NCBI GenBank assembly: GCA_029582265.1
Contig: CM055816.1
Span: 9,072,959-9,136,958, forward strand
DNA: 64,000 nucleotides
From: Zoroaster sp. YZ-2022
Taxonomy: Eukaryota; Echinodermata; Asteroidea; Forcipulatida; Zoroasteridae
Direction: 5' to 3'
Below the pieces are notes generated by a model. It searched no databases, had not been told where the DNA came from, and saw only the letters and a list, made by a program, of their open reading frames with translations. Both the position numbers and the translations under genes were made by a program. Below, piece after piece: positions 60,112-64,000 of this stretch. Within the stretch, counting starts at the first letter, position 1. Each line of letters starts with the position of its first letter.

Positions 60112-61182
60112 TTACATGTCTGTTTCACGCATTTTCATGCTGGATGCTTTGAGAGTATTCCAGTTGTTATGCCAGTGATACCACACGATGCCTTTGGCAC
60201 CCTGATCCTGCCCATCTGGGTAATAACGACCATTTAAGTGAGAGTCGTGACATTTATTAAACCACCAGGCTCCTTCACGGGATTGTGCACAATTCAGCCC
60301 TGACGCATCATTGTCATTATCCTCTGTTGAGAAGTGCATTCCCTTGTGATGCCCAAGAGAGTCACCAGCAGTGCTGCTTACATCGTATTCGCCATAATTC
60401 AGTGTGTACTTCTCACCAGTGATTTGGAAATCCGTGTATTTCGCGAATGCCGTACCGTCACTCCAATCTGTGAGATCTATGCGGAGGTCCCATGTCCCGT
60501 GTGATTTATCAGATGTCAGACTCACCAAGTTATCATTGCCTAACCAATGCTCCCCGCTTAGATCACCGAAACCAGACTTATACTCACTCCAGTCACGATA
60601 AAAGTCAATATTGCCGTCCTCTCTGCGCTGAAACGCAATCCATCCGCCGCCATCAATGTCCATTTCACAATAGACTTTGAGACCACAGCAGAATGCGTCT
60701 GGGTAGATCTTGTAGACACCACTTGTGCGGTAACCTGCCTCCATTAGCCCTTTACAACTTCTGTAGCGATCAATCTCAGGCAATGAGAAGAGATGTGTGT
60801 CTTCATTTTCATCGAAGTACACACTTTCTTGATCTTCAACGAATGATTCAGGATACTCAGCCCTTGTGGAGTTATTTAACTCACACAGTTTATTGCATTC
60901 ATAGAAGTTAAACGACTTACAGTTCTTATCCATGTTACAGTCTCGTCCGCACATGACGTAATAGGGTACAGTTTTCTTGGCATACGTGAAGTTTTTGAGT
61001 GCTCGGTTGTCTGCGGGGAGATATTCGTTTGTAAGCCCACCACATTGACCTCCCAAGCTTACCGCTTGTGATATCAGTGGTACTATAAACACGAACATCA
61101 TTTTGAAATGGAGTACGCACATCAAGAGTACTTGCTGCGTCATCTTCAATGTATTGTTTGTATATGGGTGAAAACGTTTCAA
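60112..61182 (-). CDS. Secreted PAN/apple-fibrinogen-domain lectin (FReD), paralogue 2
   Basis: A complete intronless frame of 356 residues, about 86% identical by eye to paralogue 1. The signal segment and PAN/apple-like cysteines are as in paralogue 1. The fibrinogen domain (about 140-356) has the C143/C172 pair, the normal DGGGW at 177-181, FYRDWSEYKSGFG, the fuller calcium-site string DNDND from 288, the C298/C311 pair and the WW-CH-S-LNG region. It differs from paralogue 1 by a two-residue deletion in the linker, a CC pair at 165-166 and many substitutions in the last 95 residues. The copy lost homology to paralogue 1 just 15 bp upstream of the start codon. Its near downstream polyadenylation signal is also altered, so expression may differ. 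A calcium-dependent sugar/acetyl-group lectin role is inferred from family. Confidence 0.9.
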   Translation of the reverse strand: MKRFHPYTNNTLKMTQQVLLMCVLHFKMMFVFIVPLISQAVSLGGQCGGLTNEYLPADNRALKNFTYAKKTVPYYVMCGRDCNMDKNCKSFNFYECNKLCELNNSTRAEYPESFVEDQESVYFDENEDTHLFSLPEIDRYRSCKGLMEAGYRTSGVYKIYPDAFCCGLKVYCEMDIDGGGWIAFQRREDGNIDFYRDWSEYKSGFGDLSGEHWLGNDNLVSLTSDKSHGTWDLRIDLTDWSDGTAFAKYTDFQITGEKYTLNYGEYDVSSTAGDSLGHHKGMHFSTEDNDNDASGLNCAQSREGAWWFNKCHDSHLNGRYYPDGQDQGAKGIVWYHWHNNWNTLKASSMKMRETDM

Positions 61183-61229
61183 TGTAAATCCAATTAAAAC
61201 CCTCCGACCACTTTGACCGTTTCAATATA

Positions 61230-62130
61230 CACGAACATATGACGTGGCGGTTTGTAACCGCCCAGTGTAATACGTATGAATAACTACTGTAAGATATGTT
61301 TTATACCATTTTTCAAGCTGATAATCATTCCAGAGGTCTTATAGATTGTTTTAAAAAAAAAAAAATTAAAAAAATTACTTTACAATTATTTTTTTAAATT
61401 TAATTATTGTTTTATTTACATTACACATGTGTAAATGCTGTAGTACGTGGCGGCTTGTAACCGGCCCGTGGTATACGTATGAATAACTACTGTAAAATCT
61501 GTTTTATACCATTTTTTTCAAGCTGATAATCATTCCAGAGGTCTTATAGATTGTTTTAAAAAAAAAAAAATTAAAAAAATTACTTTACAATTATTTTTTT
61601 TAATTTAATTATTTTTTTAATTACATTTTTTTTTTTTTTTTTTTTTTTTTATTTTATTTTTTATATTGTCTTTCCAGAGGTTTTAGAAATGTTTGTCCAA
61701 ATGTTAGGAAGTTGATTTATTTTTTTAGTTTCTGTGAAATCTCCAATCCCCCATTTGCCCAGTAGCCAATCTCTGCCCAAACACAAATAATACCAAAAAA
61801 AACTCTCTAAGAATGCATAGCCAGCCATCTGCGGTGTATTAGTGTAAGGGAAAATCCCTAAACCACCCCCCCCCCCGCGCGGTTTGTAAACGCCCTGTGT
61901 AATATTCGTGTGAATAACGTACTGTACACTCCGTTTTATACCATTTTTCATGCAGAGCTACACCTCAGACAGTCCCTGAATGTAGTGCAGGCCAAATAAT
62001 ACAAACAAAAACTCTCTAAGAATGCATAGCCAGCCATCTGCGGTGTATTAGTGTAAGGGAAAATCCCTAAACCACCCCCCCCCCATTTGCCAGTAGCCAA
62101 TCTCTGCCCAAACACATCAATTCTGAGTTT
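61230..62130. repeat. Imperfect tandem duplications
   Basis: Blocks at 61235-61435 and 61445-61640 are about 200-bp direct repeats (GTATGAATAACTACTGTAA, CAAGCTGATAATCATTCCAG, then A/T-runs). Blocks at 61795-61875 and 62005-62090 repeat CTCTCTAAGAATGCATAGCC and AAAATCCCTAAACCACC. A third GTTTGTAA-CGCCC start occurs at 61882. Long T-runs (about 61625-61650) interrupt. No gene seen. Confidence 0.8.
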
Positions 62131-62667
62131 GTTTATGTTTTTTTTATTGGTCAATCCTTTCCACGCACTGTCAAGCAACCCCTGAGCATGGATGATTGAT
62201 CACAGATATCCTGAGGCAAGCCTGTAGACCAGGATGATTGATCACACAAAGGGTACCGCTGTGTAAAGGGATATGGGCTGTGTATACCATGTTTTGTACA
62301 CAAAGTATTCCCTTGTGGCGAAGGGGTCATGGTATCTGGCTCATGTCTGGCTGAACTATAAATAACTACACTAAAGGGGCTATGCTATGTTGTTAGGCTA
62401 TGGCTGATGTAGGAACTTGAAAACAAAAAGTTTGTTTGAGCGCTCAATTAAGGATTAATTAATTAATTAGCTAAAAGTGGCGGTTGACTACCGCTACCCA
62501 CCCTTACCGCAGGTTAATGATATAGTTATCAACGGAATTATCCGTTATCAACATGCAGTATCTGCCCATGTCAATTGATGTATCAAAGAATGATATTTCT
62601 GAGCTATTCGTATCTGAAAGAGAACATTCCGAGGCATGTGCGTGTTTCTTCGTGTACACGTATATGT
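62131..62667. other. Spacer, no gene seen
   Basis: It contains a short direct repeat (GGATGATTGATCACA at about 62190 and 62234) and a TTAATTAATTAATTA stretch near 62455. Nothing else is supported. Confidence 0.5.
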
Positions 62668-63100
62668 ATCTATACAAATACACGTGCATACACATGTGAG
62701 TATATTCGAGCGAGGTCTTCAGGGTTCCCGTCCGGACTGGCTCTTGCCTCGCTGGCAGGGTGAGAAAACAAAGAATAAGTTACTTGTTAACTATATGTAT
62801 GCTAGACATCAGCACCAGATCAAGAAATAAATTTGCAGAAAAAAACGTCTTTCCAATTACATAATGAGATAAACTTTTATTTTAACAAGAAATTAATTAA
62901 TATTTAATGTATTAATGGAAAAACACAATTATTAAACGAAATCAACCAATTTAATACATTTTCCACAGAGGGAAGTTTGGGTAGTTCAATAATTAAAAGG
63001 AGGCTTCCCAAACCATTCATCACACCTGCATCCATACACAGTGTGGTAGTTTCACACATTGTAGCCAGTGTACGTAAACGGCTTCGGCGAAGCCGAGCGA
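62668..63100 (+). repeat. Interspersed repeat family E, copy 3
   Basis: It matches copies 1 and 2 from CAAATACACGTGCATACACA through GGCTTCGGCGAAGCCGAGCG. It is truncated in the second half. Confidence 0.75.
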
Positions 63101-64000
63101 AGCAGAAAATATTCTAAAAATTACATCGTCTATTACCGTTATACGCAACACTTGGCATCACGCCAAATACTATCATTCGTGATTATGCGTGTGCCCACCG
63201 CGGCGCGCCTTGTGTTCAACCATTCTTGCTCTATGGTTCAACAGGTACACATACCCTCATCTTTCTATAGGATACTTCCTAAGACATGAAGCCTTCCTCA
63301 CCTTGGGAGGTTCCAATTGGGAGTTCCAATTATTAAAAGTGTGTTTTCCAAACTTAAACCATTGATAAACTTCAGTTAATCAGGTGTTTCTATTGACCAA
63401 AAGATTCTAAATTATCAAACGTTGTTAACTGTATGTTATTAATTACCAGTTGCGTAGGTGTCGTTATTGTACAGACAGACAGCAATAATGTCGGTTGCGT
63501 ACACTCATGCAGTAATTATCAGACGCGTACATGTACGTGCTATTATCGTACAAGGAGACACTAATTATCAGTTGCATACGTGTTATTGTCGTACTCGTGT
63601 AAAGTTGCGTGCGTGCTAATATCAGTTGTGTACGTGCTAATTATAGTACACGCATACAGTAATTGTCAGTTGTGTACGTGTTAACCGCTCTAGGTTGGCT
63701 GGTTTATTCCATATGCTGGCGCTGCGAACAAAGTAAGAAAACAATTATACTATTGTTCATTATCCACTACTGGGGAAGGCGAAGAAATGGAACTTGTTGC
63801 AGATTCTCTACAGCTGGGGAAATGGAGAAAGCATGGGCGGAGCCAGTGTCTCTAAAAAAAGGGGGCATGCAACAAAAAGGATAGAACACTGCTAAAAAAG
63901 AGACACTCTAAAACGTATGGCAAACTTAAGTGCAAGTTGGCGAATTTCCAGCGTGGTGGTTTTATTGGCAGTGGGCGGGCATGACGACCGGTTGTCTGTT
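63101..64000. repeat. Spacer with degenerate TCAGTTGYGTACGTG repeats
   Basis: About six degenerate copies of an ATTATCAGTTGCGTACGTG-like motif lie at 63440-63685, spaced roughly 35-50 bp. The last 300 bp show no recognised gene. Confidence 0.5.

Larger units (their letters stand above)
55611..61197. repeat. Segmental duplication copy C
   Basis: It is near-identical to copy B (6869-13752), including the module, hairpin, AT-rich middle, a single 81-bp unit at about 59470-59560 and the FReD gene. The 3' breakpoint is CCAATTAAA at 61197, after which the sequences are unrelated. Confidence 0.92.

Overview
The window is eukaryotic: AT-rich, almost gene-free, dense in transposon relics, minisatellites and spliced-looking fragments, with two 500-N scaffold gaps (35938-36437 and 54012-54511). 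Fibrinogen-related (FReD) lectin genes, a THAP domain, Penelope-like and non-LTR retroelements, tRNA-derived SINEs ending in (ATT)n, and many TACATGTA and AGGCCTA motifs fit a marine invertebrate. I favour a deuterostome, perhaps an echinoderm. That assignment is inference.

The only intact genes are two intronless minus-strand paralogues, at 12661-13737 and 60112-61182. Each encodes a secreted protein with a PAN/apple-like cysteine module followed by a fibrinogen C-terminal domain. They sit in two copies of one segmental duplication: B (about 6869-13752) and C (about 55611-61197), same orientation, 48.7 kb apart. A third, older, partial copy A (about 3380-6375) lies just upstream of B and carries a deleted FReD pseudogene. 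Copy B differs in length from C mainly because an 81-bp unit, present once in C, is amplified to 18 copies (about 10640-12120). The front part of B and C (about 1.3 kb) also occurs alone and inverted at 39590-40835.

Layout. 1-3380: repeats and a hAT-like MITE. 3380-13752: copies A and B. 13.7-31.5 kb: interspersed repeat families, TTAA-flanked and hAT-like MITEs, a 70-bp minisatellite (19128-20330), fold-back elements and a 22-bp array. 32.1-35.9 kb: a broken minus-strand LINE split by a plus-strand Penelope-like element with a 13-bp target duplication. 36.7-44 kb: a long hairpin, SINEs, a frameshifted THAP exon and repeat copies. 45.5-46.9 kb: a 1-kb TIR element built from ACGCAAC motifs, then a hAT-like MITE with a perfect 8-bp target duplication. 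47-48.2 kb: short tandem repeats, a Penelope end and a LINE tail. 48818-53818: a possible 5-kb element bounded by TTAA and 14-bp inverted repeats, holding unrecognised spliced-looking exons on both strands, converging. 54.6-61.2 kb: repeats and copy C. 61.2-64 kb: tandem repeats and repeat relics.

The two lectin genes are the functional content. They are nearly identical in the signal/PAN half and differ mostly by amino-acid-changing substitutions in the ligand-binding half, as expected of diversifying recognition proteins. The least explained item is the 5-kb TTAA-bounded interval. I saw no prokaryote-type system, CRISPR array or rRNA gene, and no complete tRNA gene.
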